From an uncultured Collinsella sp. (GTDB taxonomy: Bacteria; Actinomycetota; Coriobacteriia; Coriobacteriales; Coriobacteriaceae): a DNA stretch of 54,923 bases. The position numbers and the translations under genes are program-made. Positions 35,701 through 43,731 of the stretch are shown here, one piece after another. The stretch covers positions 1 to 54,923 of the forward strand of contig CAAFQK010000068.1 in assembly GCA_900765115.1 (NCBI GenBank). The letters run 5' to 3'. The notes under the pieces are model-generated. The model saw only the letters and a program-made list of their open reading frames with translations. It did not search any database and had not been told where the DNA came from. The first letter of the stretch is position 1. Each line of letters opens with the position of its first letter.

Positions 35701-37469
35701 TTAAAGCCCACGCGGTCGATGGCGCAGATACGCTCGAACTCCTCCTCGCTCAGCAGCGGACGCTCCAAGCGCACCAGCTGGCAGGCCGTGCGGGAATCCT
35801 CGAGCAGGTTGCCGTGGTTGCCCAGGTAGAGCGTGGTCGAAGTCACCATGTGCTCGCGCAGGGCATCGATCGGCGGGTTCGTGACCTGGGCGAACAGCTG
35901 ATAGAAGTAGTCGAAGAACGAACGCGTCTTCTTGGACAGGCAGGCCAGCGGCGCATCGATACCCATCGAGGCGAGCGGCGCCTTGCCCTGCTGGGCCATG
36001 GGACGCACGACTTCGTCAACATCATCCCAGTGATACCCGAGCTTGGCCATGCGCACGGCGGCGGGCACCTCGGCGTCCTCGGCGGGCGTGGGCGCGACGG
36101 GCTTGTCGAGCGCGTCGACGGTCAGCGTCTCTTCGGCGATCCAATCGCGGTAGGGCTTTTCCTTGGCGTAGCGGGCGCGCAGCTCGTCGTTGTAGATCAC
36201 GCGGCCGCGGGCAAAGTCGACCTCGAGCATCTGGCCCGGTCCAAGGCAGCCGCTCGTCAGGATGTTCTCGGGGCGCACCTCGATGGTGCCCACCTCGCTC
36301 GCCAGCATAAAGCGGCCGTCACGCGTCACGTAGTAGCGGGCCGGGCGCAGGCCGTTGCGGTCGAGGGCAGCACCCAGGGTACGGCCGTCGGTAAAGGCGA
36401 TAGCGGCAGGACCGTCCCACGGCTCCATGAGCATGGACTGGTAGGCGTCGTAGGCGCGGCGCTCCTCGCTCAGGCTGTCGTTGTGGTCCCACGGCTCGGG
36501 CAGCAACATGGACGCGGCACGCGTGAGCGGGCGACCGTTCATGACCAAAAACTCGAGTACATTGTCCAAAATCGCGGAGTCGGAACCCTCGCGGTTGATG
36601 ATGGGCATCACGCGCTCAAGATCGTGCTGCAGCACGGGGCTGTACAGGTTGGGTTCGCGGGCACGGATCCAGTTGACGTTGCCCTTGAGGGTGTTGATCT
36701 CGCCGTTGTGGATGATAAAGCGGTTGGGGTGTGCGCGCTCCCAGCTGGGCGTGGTGTTGGTGGAGTAGCGCGAGTGAACGAGCGCCACGGCCGTCTTGAC
36801 GGCGGCGTCGTTGAGGTCGATGAAGAAGCGGCGCATCTGCGTGGCGACGAGCATGCCCTTGTACACGATGGTGCGCGAGCTCATGGAGCAGACGTAGAAG
36901 ATCTTGTCGCGCAGGGCGAACTCGGCGTCGGCCTTCTTCTCGATGGTGCGGCGGCACACATACAGGCGGCGCTCGAAAGCGTCGCCGGCGGGCGTGTCGT
37001 CGGGGCGGCCCAGGAAGGCCTGCAGGATGGTAGGCATGCAGGCGCGTGCCGTCTCGCCCAGGTCGTGCGGGTCGACGGGCACCTCGCGCCAAAAGAGCAG
37101 CGGCACGCCGGCCTCGGCGCAGCCCTCCTCAAACACGCGACGGGCATCCTCTACGCCCTTTTCGTCCTGCGGGAAGAACAGCATGGCCACGCCATAGTCG
37201 CCCTCTGCCGGCAGAATCTGGCCGCACTTTTGAGCCTCTTTACGGAAAAAGTGATGCGGAACCTGGAACAGGATGCCGGCGCCGTCGCCGGTGTTCTTCT
37301 CGAGTCCGGTGCCGCCGCGGTGCTCCAAGTTGACCAGAATGGACAGCGCGTCGTCCAGAATCTGGTGATGGCGCTCGCCGTTGATATCGGCAAGCGCGCC
37401 GATGCCACACGCATCGTGGTCGAATTCGGGGCGATAAAGGCCCTGCTGCTGAGCGGAATCTGCCTGCAT
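32772..37469 (-). CDS. gltB: Glutamate synthase large subunit
   Basis: A 1565-residue ferredoxin/NADPH-type glutamate synthase. The N-terminal glutaminase domain starts at Cys21 (DHDACGIG), so a 20-residue propeptide should be removed. The synthase barrel follows, with FMN site and a 3Fe-4S motif CLMQRDCQQDTCPAGIA near residue 1128, then the C-terminal GxGxG beta-helix. It releases ammonia from glutamine and channels it to 2-oxoglutarate. ATG 37469 follows GGGGAGGA. It is the first gene of gltBD. All length and motifs look intact. Confidence 0.96.
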   Translation of the reverse strand: MQADSAQQQGLYRPEFDHDACGIGALADINGERHHQILDDALSILVNLEHRGGTGLEKNTGDGAGILFQVPHHFFRKEAQKCGQILPAEGDYGVAMLFFPQDEKGVEDARRVFEEGCAEAGVPLLFWREVPVDPHDLGETARACMPTILQAFLGRPDDTPAGDAFERRLYVCRRTIEKKADAEFALRDKIFYVCSMSSRTIVYKGMLVATQMRRFFIDLNDAAVKTAVALVHSRYSTNTTPSWERAHPNRFIIHNGEINTLKGNVNWIRAREPNLYSPVLQHDLERVMPIINREGSDSAILDNVLEFLVMNGRPLTRAASMLLPEPWDHNDSLSEERRAYDAYQSMLMEPWDGPAAIAFTDGRTLGAALDRNGLRPARYYVTRDGRFMLASEVGTIEVRPENILTSGCLGPGQMLEVDFARGRVIYNDELRARYAKEKPYRDWIAEETLTVDALDKPVAPTPAEDAEVPAAVRMAKLGYHWDDVDEVVRPMAQQGKAPLASMGIDAPLACLSKKTRSFFDYFYQLFAQVTNPPIDALREHMVTSTTLYLGNHGNLLEDSRTACQLVRLERPLLSEEEFERICAIDRVGFKTRRFRAVYRRDAGEGALQAALKQLAEDVEAAVRDGVNIVVLSDRAAAGEVPVPSLLAVGCVHNHLIRAGVRTFADIVVECGDAVSPHDFAALVGYSASGIYPYNAHACIRDLAARSDLGVTAEQGIANYNKAATAGIVSIMSKMGISTVQSYHSAQIFEAVGFTPEFVNAYFAGTVSRVGGMGVEDVEREQNEHYDAALAILKSPAPDQLPTLGLTKWRPLGGEDHLIDPQTVYLLQTACREDSYDTFKEYSARLHRTGRAVRLRDLLDFNANGRTPVSLDEVEPALNIVRRFNTGAMSYGSISKEAHECMAIAMNRLHGRSNSGEGGEDPRRETPLANGDSKNSAIKQVASARFGVTSRYLCSAFEIQIKMAQGAKPGEGGHLPGKKVYPWIAEVRQSTPGIGLISPPPHHDIYSIEDLAELIFDLKNANPGARVSVKLVSEAGVGTIATGVAKGAADKILISGHNGGSGAAARDSIWHAGLPLELGLAEAQQTLLQNGLRSRVVLEADGKLMDGTDVAVACLLGAEEFGFATMPLISMGCLMQRDCQQDTCPAGIATQNCRLRRGFRGKPEHVEHFMLFVAEQLREVMASLGFRTIDEMVGHPECLRQIEVPGNRKANLLDLSPVLASATCEFGAHIPGADGRHFLPQMAADSELDKTLDSTLFVPYTADARAHLRPIRFRADIANVNRCVGTILGNAVTKAHPEGLPAGSITIDCDGSAGQSFGAFLPRGITLNVCGDANDYFGKGLSGGEASVRPNPHATYKFDENIIVGNVAFFGATSGRGFINGLAGQRFGVRNSGATVVVEGCGNHGCEYMTGGLALILGEVGQNFAAGMTGGVAYVFDQYGTLDARVNHESVELKAPTADELTQIRELIQEHVDATQSPRGIKLLYSFETMSKHFVKVIPTEYERVLAIVAAAEAAGKTHAQAEELAFDIVTGRASAADVARFDVAGGAAGAASVAASSVASTKKEA

Positions 37470-37651
37470 CGCGATCCTCCCCTAGATATTAGACAGTCAG
37501 TTGAATAGGCATACTAGGAGCATCGCCGGTCCGTTGTGTTTCCCGCCCGTTTCGAAACAATCGCGTAACGCACGCCCTACGAGTGGACACCGCCGACCTC
37601 AAGGGCGACAACATAGGCCCCAAGTTCGGCCTGCAAACTCACCTCTTCAAA

Positions 37652-37710
37652 CATCTCAATCTGTAACAGTAAGACCCAATTTCCATCCCTAGTTGTTACA
37701 GATCAAGACA
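37652..37710. repeat. Family A palindrome, copy A9
   Basis: 59 nt in the divergent gap between gltB and gpmA: arms CATCTCAATCTGTAACA and TGTTACAGATCAAGACA. Apart from it, the 378-bp gap shows an AT-rich stretch with the palindrome TTTTAAGCTTAAAA (37772-37785), about 60 bp before gpmA, which may be part of its promoter. Confidence 0.8.
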
Positions 37711-37847
37711 TTTCGGCAATCCCCTTTCACCAGCCTATCCAAATACAACAATTTTGTTAGTCTTGGTTAACTTTTAAGCTTAAAACGGGTATCCTTTGCG
37801 GCGTCAAGCAAACGGCACGCACACCGTGCCAGATCAAGGAGGCCCCT

Positions 37848-38621
37848 ATGGCGCACCAAGCAGACCAGCAGACGATGCAACTCGTCCTTATCCGTCACGG
37901 AGAGTCCGAGTGGAACAAGCTCAACCTGTTCACCGGCTGGACCGATGTCGAGCTCACCGACACGGGCCGCGAAGAGGCGGCGGCAGGCGGCCGCGCCCTC
38001 AAAGAAGCCGGTTTCGACTTTGACGTCTGCTACACTTCGCGCCTCAAGCGCGCGATCCACACCCTCAACATCGTGCTCGGCCAAATGGATCGCGAGTGGC
38101 TGCCCGTCATCAAATCCTGGAAGCTCAACGAGCGCCACTACGGTGCGTTGCAGGGTCTCAACAAGGCCGATGCCGCCGCGGAGCACGGCGACGAACAGGT
38201 GCTCATCTGGCGCCGCTCCTTCGATGTCTGCCCGCCGGCACTCGAGCCGGACGACGCGCGCGACCCCCACACCCAGGAGCAATACCGCGACGTCGCGCCC
38301 GATCAGCTGCCCTATACCGAGTGCCTCAAGGACACGATCGCCCGCGCCTGGCCCTATTTCGAAGACGAGATTCGCCCCCAGATGCTCGCCGGCAAGCGCG
38401 CACTCATCGCCGCGCACGGCAACTCCCTGCGCTCACTCGTCATGAAGCTCGAGCACCTCACGCCCGAGGAGATCCTCAAGGTCAACATCCCCACTGGCGT
38501 GCCGCTCGTCTACACCTTCGATACCGATTTCAATGTCCTCGACAAGCGCTACATCGGTGACCCGGCGACCATCGCCGCCAAGATCGACGCCGTGGCCAAT
38601 CAGGGCAAAGCGCACAAGTAG
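37848..38621 (+). CDS. gpmA: 2,3-bisphosphoglycerate-dependent phosphoglycerate mutase
   Basis: A 257-residue glycolytic enzyme converting 3- to 2-phosphoglycerate in the cytosol. The phosphohistidine is His17 in LIRHGES. The following NKLNLFTGWTDV, SRLKRAIHT, ERHYGALQGLNK and AAHGNSLRSL patches are all typical, as is the length. ATG 37848 follows AAGGAGG. Expression is likely high; it has its own AT-rich upstream region. The Nramp gene 75 bp downstream may be co-transcribed. Confidence 0.96.
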   Translation: MAHQADQQTMQLVLIRHGESEWNKLNLFTGWTDVELTDTGREEAAAGGRALKEAGFDFDVCYTSRLKRAIHTLNIVLGQMDREWLPVIKSWKLNERHYGALQGLNKADAAAEHGDEQVLIWRRSFDVCPPALEPDDARDPHTQEQYRDVAPDQLPYTECLKDTIARAWPYFEDEIRPQMLAGKRALIAAHGNSLRSLVMKLEHLTPEEILKVNIPTGVPLVYTFDTDFNVLDKRYIGDPATIAAKIDAVANQGKAHK

Positions 38622-38696
38622 CCCCAACCCAAATCCGACGCGTGGCGCCGCACGACCCAGATGCGACGTCACGCCGCCCATACACAGGAGCGCACC

Positions 38697-39953
38697 ATGC
38701 TCAACCATCTCAAACAACACTTTGGCTCCCGACGCACCGGTGGTCACGGAGGCCTAGACATTGCGCGGCACATCGGTCCCGGGCTGCTCGTGACCGTCGG
38801 CTTTATCGACCCGGGCAACTGGGCTTCCAATATGGCCGCGGGCTCGCAGTTTGGCTACGCGCTGCTGTGGATCGTCACGCTGTCCACGATTATGCTCATT
38901 GTGCTGCAGCACAACGCGGCGCACTTGGGTATCGCCACGGGCGCCTGTCTTGCCGAGGCCACGACACGCTACCTCCCCCGCTTCGGTGGGCGCACGGTGC
39001 TCGCCAGTGCCTATCTCGCGACCATCGCCACCGCCATGGCCGAAGTCCTGGGTGGCGCGATTGCCCTTCAAATGCTCTTTGGGCTGCCCGTGCGCGCGGG
39101 CTGCGTCATCGTGGCGGCAGTGTCGATGGCGATGCTCATGACGAGCTCCTACAAACGCGCCGAACGCTGGATCATCGCTTTCGTAGGCGTGGTAGGACTC
39201 TCGTTTTTGGCCGAGCTTGCACTAGTCAAGGTCGACTGGCCGCAAGCCGCCGCAAGCTGGATCACACCCAGCATGCCCACTGGCTCTGCCGCGATTATCG
39301 TAAGTGTCCTAGGCGCGGTCGTTATGCCCCACAACCTCTTCCTGCACTCCGAGGTCATCCAATCCATGCACTTCGAAGGCCAAGGCGAGCAAGTTATCGA
39401 AGAACGTTTGCGCTACGAGCTCTTCGACACGCTCTTTTCGATGGGCGTGGGCTGGGCAATCAACTCGGCCATGGTCATCCTGGCCGCGACGACCTTCTTT
39501 GCGCATGGCATTGTCGTAGACGACCTCGCCGTCGCGGCGGCCACGCTCTCCCCCATTCTGGGCACGGCAAGCTCGACCATCTTTGCGGTAGCGCTGCTGT
39601 TCGCGGGACTATCGAGCAGCGTGACGGCGGGCATGGCGGCGGGCACCATCACCGCGGGCATGTTCGACGAGGAATACGACATCCACGACCGACATTCCTC
39701 GATCGGCGTGGCGGCCTGCTTCGCCGGTGCAGTGGCGGCGTGCCTGGTCGTCCCAAATCCTTTTGAGGGTCTCATTTGGAGTCAGGCACTGCTGTCGCTT
39801 CAGCTGCCGATTACGGTCTTTGTGCTCATACGGCTCACCAGCTCACGCCGCGTCATGGGCAAATACGCCAACTCGCGCCCACTCAATGCGCTGCTCGTAG
39901 GGATCGGTATCATCGTGACGACTCTCGATGTCGTGTTGTTGACAGGGATGTAA
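38697..39953 (+). CDS. Nramp (MntH) family divalent metal transporter
   Basis: A 418-residue membrane protein with about eleven helices. Metal-coordinating motifs are present: DPGN in helix 1 (GFIDPGNWASN) and MPHN in helix 6 (AVVMPHNLFLHSEV). It should import Mn(II) or Fe(II) with protons. ATG 38697 follows CAGGAG; upstream codons of the same frame are not used. No manganese regulator site was recognised. Two family A palindromes follow its stop. Confidence 0.92.
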   Translation: MLNHLKQHFGSRRTGGHGGLDIARHIGPGLLVTVGFIDPGNWASNMAAGSQFGYALLWIVTLSTIMLIVLQHNAAHLGIATGACLAEATTRYLPRFGGRTVLASAYLATIATAMAEVLGGAIALQMLFGLPVRAGCVIVAAVSMAMLMTSSYKRAERWIIAFVGVVGLSFLAELALVKVDWPQAAASWITPSMPTGSAAIIVSVLGAVVMPHNLFLHSEVIQSMHFEGQGEQVIEERLRYELFDTLFSMGVGWAINSAMVILAATTFFAHGIVVDDLAVAAATLSPILGTASSTIFAVALLFAGLSSSVTAGMAAGTITAGMFDEEYDIHDRHSSIGVAACFAGAVAACLVVPNPFEGLIWSQALLSLQLPITVFVLIRLTSSRRVMGKYANSRPLNALLVGIGIIVTTLDVVLLTGM

Positions 39954-39979
39954 TGGGGCGGGACACCTACCCAGGCAAA

Positions 39980-40118
39980 CGTCTCGATCTGTAACGTCTA
40001 GACCCGCTTTTGATGTCTAGGTGTTACAGATCGAGATCATTCCGAGGGACAGCTCCGTTTGTCTCAATCTGTAACACGTAGACCCCGTTTTCACTGCTAG
40101 ATGTTACAGATTGAGACA
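39980..40118. repeat. Family A palindromes, copies A10 and A11 at 80-bp pitch
   Basis: A10 (39980-40038) and A11 (40060-40118) start 80 bp apart, spacer 21 nt. A11 has perfect arms (TGTCTCAATCTGTAACA and TGTTACAGATTGAGACA); A10 has GATC on both sides where A11 has AATC and GATT. They lie between the Nramp and rubredoxin genes, which converge. Confidence 0.88.
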
Positions 40119-40185
40119 AAAGGTCGGCCGGACTCACAACAGACAGGATCGGCCAACAGCAGCCGTGATCCCTTGGGGACGGAGG

Positions 40186-40223
40186 AAAAGGGCCCCGGCC
40201 GAGAATTCGACCGGGGCCCTTGG
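40186..40223 (-). terminator. Terminator of the rubredoxin gene
   Basis: AAGGGCCCCGG (40188-40198) pairs with CCGGGGCCCTT (40211-40221), 11 bp, followed on the minus strand by TTTCC. It lies 40 bp after the rubredoxin stop. Confidence 0.8.
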
Positions 40224-40261
40224 ACAGAGCTATGTTCGACTGTTTGCCGTGTGCCTGCGAG

Positions 40262-40405
40262 CTACTCCTCGACGAGCTCAAACTGATCGGGACCGACGCC
40301 GCAGACCGGGCACACGTAGTCCTCGGGCAGCTCGGGCGTATCGACCTCAACCTCGTAACCGCAAACGACGCACACGAACTTATACGTCTTCTTCTCCTCA
40401 GCCAT
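40262..40405 (-). CDS. Minimal rubredoxin-like protein
   Basis: A 47-residue protein with CVVCGYEV (Cys12, Cys15) and CPVCGVG (Cys32, Cys35), the iron site of rubredoxin. The loop between the cysteine pairs is about 10 residues shorter than in classical rubredoxins, as in rubrerythrin-type domains. It should be a small cytosolic one-electron carrier. ATG 40405 follows GAGGAGAA. A flavin reductase gene lies 89 bp upstream on the same strand, a likely redox partner. It was found by reading the minus strand directly. Confidence 0.88.
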   Translation of the reverse strand: MAEEKKTYKFVCVVCGYEVEVDTPELPEDYVCPVCGVGPDQFELVEE

Positions 40406-40449
40406 GATGTTCTCCTCTCGAACGTAACTGGTGATGTACTTCGCTTATT

Positions 40450-40477
40450 AGTATATGTTCTCAATAATATAATGCAA
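40450..40477 (-). promoter_or_regulatory. Promoter of the rubredoxin gene
   Basis: On the minus strand, -35 TTGCAT (40472-40477), 16-bp spacer, -10 TATACT (40450-40455), within a very AT-rich stretch in otherwise GC-rich DNA. The leader would be about 40 nt. The spacer sequence is reminiscent of PerR/Fur-type AT boxes but not a clear match. Confidence 0.6.
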
Positions 40478-40494
40478 GTGTTTTTAAAACATTT

Positions 40495-40998
40495 CTAGCC
40501 TTGATACGAGGACGCCTTCGGAGGCGTCTTGCCCTTCAAGACCTTGTGGTAGTAGTCGTAGGTCAACGGCGTCTCGTCGCTCAGGCGCTCGGCATCCTCG
40601 ACCTCGCCGATAAACAGCAGATGCGTGCCCACATCCACAGTGTCGATCAAACGGCAGCTAAACAGGGCCGCCGCGTGCTCGGGCACATAGGGCATGCCCA
40701 GAGCCGTCTCGCGGGTCTCGTACTTGGCAAACTTGTCATAATCGCTGCTGGTGCGGAACCCAAAGTTACCGATGTAGAGCATGTCTGCGGTCTGATCGAT
40801 CACGGTCAGCGCGAACGCTTTGGCCGATGCGATGACGCCCGAGGTGACGTTGTCCTTGTTCACGGTAACCGAAATGCGCGGCGGTGCGGACGTCACCTGC
40901 ACCGCCGTGTTGATGACGCAGCCGGCGCGCAGCCCGTCTGCCGCAGCGCTCACCACGTACAGACCGCTCGGCATGGTAAAGAACGCAGTTTTGTCCAT
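40495..40998 (-). CDS. Flavin reductase family protein (FMN-binding split barrel)
   Basis: A 167-residue protein of the flavin-reductase-like/flavoredoxin family: MPSGLYVVSA at the start, a central PPRISVTVNKDN and a later HLLFIGEV with SDETPLTYDYYHKV. It should bind FMN and transfer electrons, possibly with the rubredoxin downstream. ATG 40998 follows GGGGAG. The open frame extends to 41193 but crosses a terminator and hairpin B2, so the long version is rejected. Confidence 0.88.
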   Translation of the reverse strand: MDKTAFFTMPSGLYVVSAAADGLRAGCVINTAVQVTSAPPRISVTVNKDNVTSGVIASAKAFALTVIDQTADMLYIGNFGFRTSSDYDKFAKYETRETALGMPYVPEHAAALFSCRLIDTVDVGTHLLFIGEVEDAERLSDETPLTYDYYHKVLKGKTPPKASSYQG

Positions 40999-41048
40999 AA
41001 CGATCACTCCCCTAACCCGGGTTGGTACCTTATGGATGTATGTACCCA

Positions 41049-41082
41049 CAAAAAAGGCGGCGCCCATAACGGACGCCGCCCC
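41049..41082 (-). terminator. Terminator of smpB
   Basis: GGCGGCG and CGCCGCC pair on the minus strand, followed by TTTTTT. It lies about 125 bp after the smpB stop. Confidence 0.82.
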
Positions 41083-41127
41083 ATACACATATGTGCCAAG
41101 ATTGCAGGTCAGCCAAGTCCCTCCACC

Positions 41128-41196
41128 AAGTTGCGGTGAAATAGTTCCTGCTTGTCGGGTATTTGGCCTCAAACAGGAACTATTCCACCGCAACTT
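41128..41196. repeat. Family B hairpin, copy B2
   Basis: 23-nt arms (41128-41150 with 41174-41196), one mismatch. The outer part AAGTTGCGGTGAAATA equals copy B1 at 26.1 kb; the inner stem is GTTCCTG/CAGGAAC instead of CGGACTG/CAGTCCG. The loop shares a GGCCT-AAACAG motif with B1. It lies just after the smpB stop. Confidence 0.88.
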
Positions 41197-41207
41197 ATAC
41201 AGAGCGC

Positions 41208-41678
41208 CTAGCGGTTACGTTCCTTGAGCGCACGATCGATTTCGCGCTGGACATCGCGCTTGGCCATATCCTCGCGCTTGTCGTAAAGCTTTTTGCCGCG
41301 GCCTAGGCCCAGCAGCAGCTTTACGCGGCCGTCAGTATTAAAGTAGAGTTCCAGCGGCACCAGTGCATAGCCGCGATTACGTAGCTTACCGTCGAGAAAG
41401 TCAATCTCCTTGCGGTGCAGCAGCAGACGACGGCGGCGATCAGGGTCGCGATTCCACACGCCACCATGGCTATAAGGGTGAATATGCAGGCCCACGAGCC
41501 AGCACTCGCCGCCACGAATCAGTGCAAAGGTGTCGGTGATCTGGCACGCGCGCTCGCGAATCGACTTGACCTCGGTGCCGCTCAGCTCAATGCCGCACTC
41601 AAAGGTCTCATCGATAAAGTACTCGTGGTGTGCCGAGCGATTCTTGGAGATGAGCTTGCGCTCGCGCTTACTGGGCAT
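41208..41678 (-). CDS. smpB: SsrA-binding protein
   Basis: A 156-residue trans-translation factor. It has the typical IELSGTEVKSIRE, HIHPYSHGG, and LGLGRGKKLYDKREDMAKRD patches, the last forming the C-terminal tail that enters the ribosomal decoding site. It delivers tmRNA to stalled ribosomes. ATG 41678 overlaps the end of the upstream TPR gene by 11 bp, suggesting coupled translation. No ssrA gene was recognised in the window. Confidence 0.95.
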   Translation of the reverse strand: MPSKRERKLISKNRSAHHEYFIDETFECGIELSGTEVKSIRERACQITDTFALIRGGECWLVGLHIHPYSHGGVWNRDPDRRRRLLLHRKEIDFLDGKLRNRGYALVPLELYFNTDGRVKLLLGLGRGKKLYDKREDMAKRDVQREIDRALKERNR

Positions 41679-42585
41679 CGCTGGCCTCCTCGGTCCCATC
41701 GACGTTTGAGCCCGCGGCGTCGCGCTTTGCCTTGCGCCCAGCATTGAGCTCGGCGTCGCTCTCGCGCACCAGTTTGATAATCGCCGCGCAGGCCTCCTCG
41801 CCCACAAGGTCGCGAGCACGCACTGTCAGGCGCGTCGCCTCCTGCTTGTCGCCGTCGCTTGCAGCATCGGTCGCGCACATAATCAGGCAGATGGCAATCT
41901 CGGCCGAAGGCGAGGTCGGCACGCCTTGCAGGGCCAGTTCACCCATCACGTGCTCGTCGCTCTCCTCGGCGGCATCCGGATAGGTGGTATGAATCTTGTT
42001 GAGCAGGCGCGTCGTGTGTGCATCGTTGGGCGCTAAGCGCAGTGCCAGACGCGCGCAACCCACGGCGGCCGAGACATTCTCGGTCTCGGGCTCCAAGAAG
42101 TACTGGCCCAGGTTGGAATAGGCGCGGGCGGCGCACTTGCCGTCGCTCGCACGCTCCAGTACCGAAAACGAGAGCGATGCCCATTCCTGCTTGTCCTCGA
42201 GTGCGCGGAACAGCTCGGCCAGGTCCAAGCGATAGTTGCAGTTCATGGGGTCCCAACGCACAGCCTGCATCAGGGCATTACGAGCGCTCACATAATCCTG
42301 CTGGCGAATGTAGGCAAACGCCATGTCAGAGTACAGGCGGTCAAACGGCACCTCGACCTGCACGAGCTCGCGCGGATCCTTCTCCACGCGGCGATAGGCC
42401 AAGCGCTCAAACTTGCTATCGAAGCTAAAGTATTGGCGCTTCTCCTCCGTCTTGCACTCGGCGTCGATATACTCCTCGGCGAGCTCCACCAGGCGCTCCA
42501 ACAGCGGCGTCGCCGTAGCCAGGTCGCCCTGCGCCAGATAGTTCTCGGCATACGTGATGTCTTGCAAGCTGATGGGCAGATCCAT
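41668..42585 (-). CDS. Tetratricopeptide-like protein upstream of smpB
   Basis: A 305-residue soluble protein with helical repeats. AENYLAQGDLATATPLLERLVELAEEYI and YSDMAFAYIRQQDYVSARNALMQAVRWDP (each broken across about 30 residues) fit TPR consensus spacing, and two more weaker repeats follow. The C-terminus is charged and low-complexity. It likely is a protein-interaction scaffold of unknown partner. ATG 42585 follows GAGGAG. It overlaps smpB, and the two tRNA genes are just upstream on the same strand. Confidence 0.75.
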   Translation of the reverse strand: MDLPISLQDITYAENYLAQGDLATATPLLERLVELAEEYIDAECKTEEKRQYFSFDSKFERLAYRRVEKDPRELVQVEVPFDRLYSDMAFAYIRQQDYVSARNALMQAVRWDPMNCNYRLDLAELFRALEDKQEWASLSFSVLERASDGKCAARAYSNLGQYFLEPETENVSAAVGCARLALRLAPNDAHTTRLLNKIHTTYPDAAEESDEHVMGELALQGVPTSPSAEIAICLIMCATDAASDGDKQEATRLTVRARDLVGEEACAAIIKLVRESDAELNAGRKAKRDAAGSNVDGTEEASDAQ

Positions 42586-42683
42586 GGCTACTCCTCGATC
42601 TGAGCGAAACACGGCAGACGCCGTATATACGGTCGATACACAAAACCCGGGTCTCTTGCGAGGCCCGGGCAATCATTTGTGGG

Positions 42684-42757
42684 TAGCCCGTACCAGATTC
42701 GAACTGGTGATCTCCGCCTTGAGAGGGCGGCGTCCTAAACCGCTAGACGAACGGGCC
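42684..42757 (-). tRNA. tRNA-Glu (CUC)
   Basis: The minus strand gives acceptor GGCCCGT/ACGGGCT, anticodon stem CCGCC/GGCGG with loop CTCTCAA (anticodon CTC) and T-loop GTTCGAATC. The 3' CCA is not exactly encoded (CCC follows the discriminator). Confidence 0.92.
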
Positions 42758-42774
42758 ATATGTAGCAAATGCAA

Positions 42775-42848
42775 TGGCTGGGATGGAGGGAGTCGAACCC
42801 CCATTGACGGAACCAGAATCCGCTGTCCTGCCATTAGACGACATCCCA
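42775..42848 (-). tRNA. tRNA-Gln (CUG)
   Basis: The minus strand gives acceptor TGGGATG/CATCCCA, anticodon loop TTCTGGT (anticodon CTG) and T-loop GTTCGACTC. The 3' CCA is encoded. It is 17 bp from tRNA-Glu, so both are probably cut from one transcript. Confidence 0.92.
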
Positions 42849-43124
42849 ATGACTGCATCGCTGCGCTCGGCTGTGCCTTTGCGCAAGAAAGAAATATACG
42901 GGAAGTCTCGCCGTGACGCAAGCCCCAATTTTGACTTTTTTGAAATTCGGTCAAATTGGCCTAATTTCGTCCAACCCGTGAAGGACCTGTGAAGCCGACC
43001 GCTGTACACGAAGGGCAAAACGCCGCGAGCGGCAGCCGTCAACCGTTGGCAGATTCTACCGCGAAAACGATAGCACCAGGCAACACAATCGAAGTATCAA
43101 TGATCGCGTAGATATCGAGGCGCC

Positions 43125-43535
43125 ATGGACGAAGAGCTTGATTACCTATGGGAGACCCTGGGCCTCGAGATCACTGCTGACCTTTGGCCCGAACGGAACA
43201 AAATCCATCCCACACTGCGCCCTGCCATCACGGTGATGCAGGCAAACTACCGCCGCGCCTCATTTTTGATCATGCGGACGTCATGGCATGCGGCGCTCCC
43301 CGACCTCAAGCGCATCCAGGCAAGCCTCGTCGAATTGTCCGGCATGCCGACCGTCATATCCGAGACGAACCTGGAGCGGCGGCAGCGCGAGCGCCTGCAG
43401 CGGCAACGGATTCCGTTTATCTGCCCCGGCATTCAGGCATACCTGCCCTTTATGGACGAAGAGTACTGGAGCGACACGCTCGACAAGCACGCAAAGATCT
43501 ACGATCCACACGAATGGGCGCAGCTGGAGGACTGA
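43125..43535 (+). CDS. Small protein resembling a MarR-associated domain without the HTH
   Basis: A 136-residue soluble protein, Arg/Leu-rich, no membrane segment. The patch IPFICPGIQAYLPF resembles a segment I associate with actinobacterial proteins that also carry a MarR-type helix-turn-helix. No such DNA-binding domain is present here, so it is either a free-standing domain or a truncated gene. ATG 43125 follows GAGG. It is convergent with the arsenate-reductase-like gene, with the 62-bp repeats between them. Function unknown. Confidence 0.6.
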   Translation: MDEELDYLWETLGLEITADLWPERNKIHPTLRPAITVMQANYRRASFLIMRTSWHAALPDLKRIQASLVELSGMPTVISETNLERRQRERLQRQRIPFICPGIQAYLPFMDEEYWSDTLDKHAKIYDPHEWAQLED

Positions 43536-43553
43536 CTGGGGCAGGCCTGTCGG

Positions 43554-43729
43554 CGGAAAGCGCGTCCCAGATTTCAAGCTCAAACTGGTCCCCACTTTCC
43601 CGTCGAGCCCTCAACCGGAAACCGTGTCCCACAATCAGCGCTCGAAACGGGATGCCATTTCCGATAGAGCTCTCAACCGGAAAGCACATCCCAGAATCAG
43701 CGCTCGAAACGGGACGCACTTTCCGCAAC
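43554..43729. repeat. Family E: three palindromic units at 62-bp pitch
   Basis: Units start at 43554, 43616 and 43678, exactly 62 bp apart. Each begins CGGAAA and ends TTTCC(C)G about 48 nt later; an inner TCCC/GGGA pair and the shared AATCAGCGCTCGAAACGG (units 2 and 3) are seen. Linkers are about 14 nt (ATAGAGCTCTCAAC type). The array fills the convergent gap and reaches the last base pairs of the neighbouring gene. Confidence 0.82.
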
Positions 43730-43731
43730 CG

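Noticed and set aside
34206..37508. 1100-residue plus-strand open frame opposite gltB
   Set aside because: It is antisense to a clearly intact gltB, has no recognisable motif and starts without a ribosome site. Long antisense frames are expected in high-GC DNA.
40999..41193. N-terminal extension of the flavin reductase
   Set aside because: It would run across a terminator and hairpin B2 and lacks family similarity.
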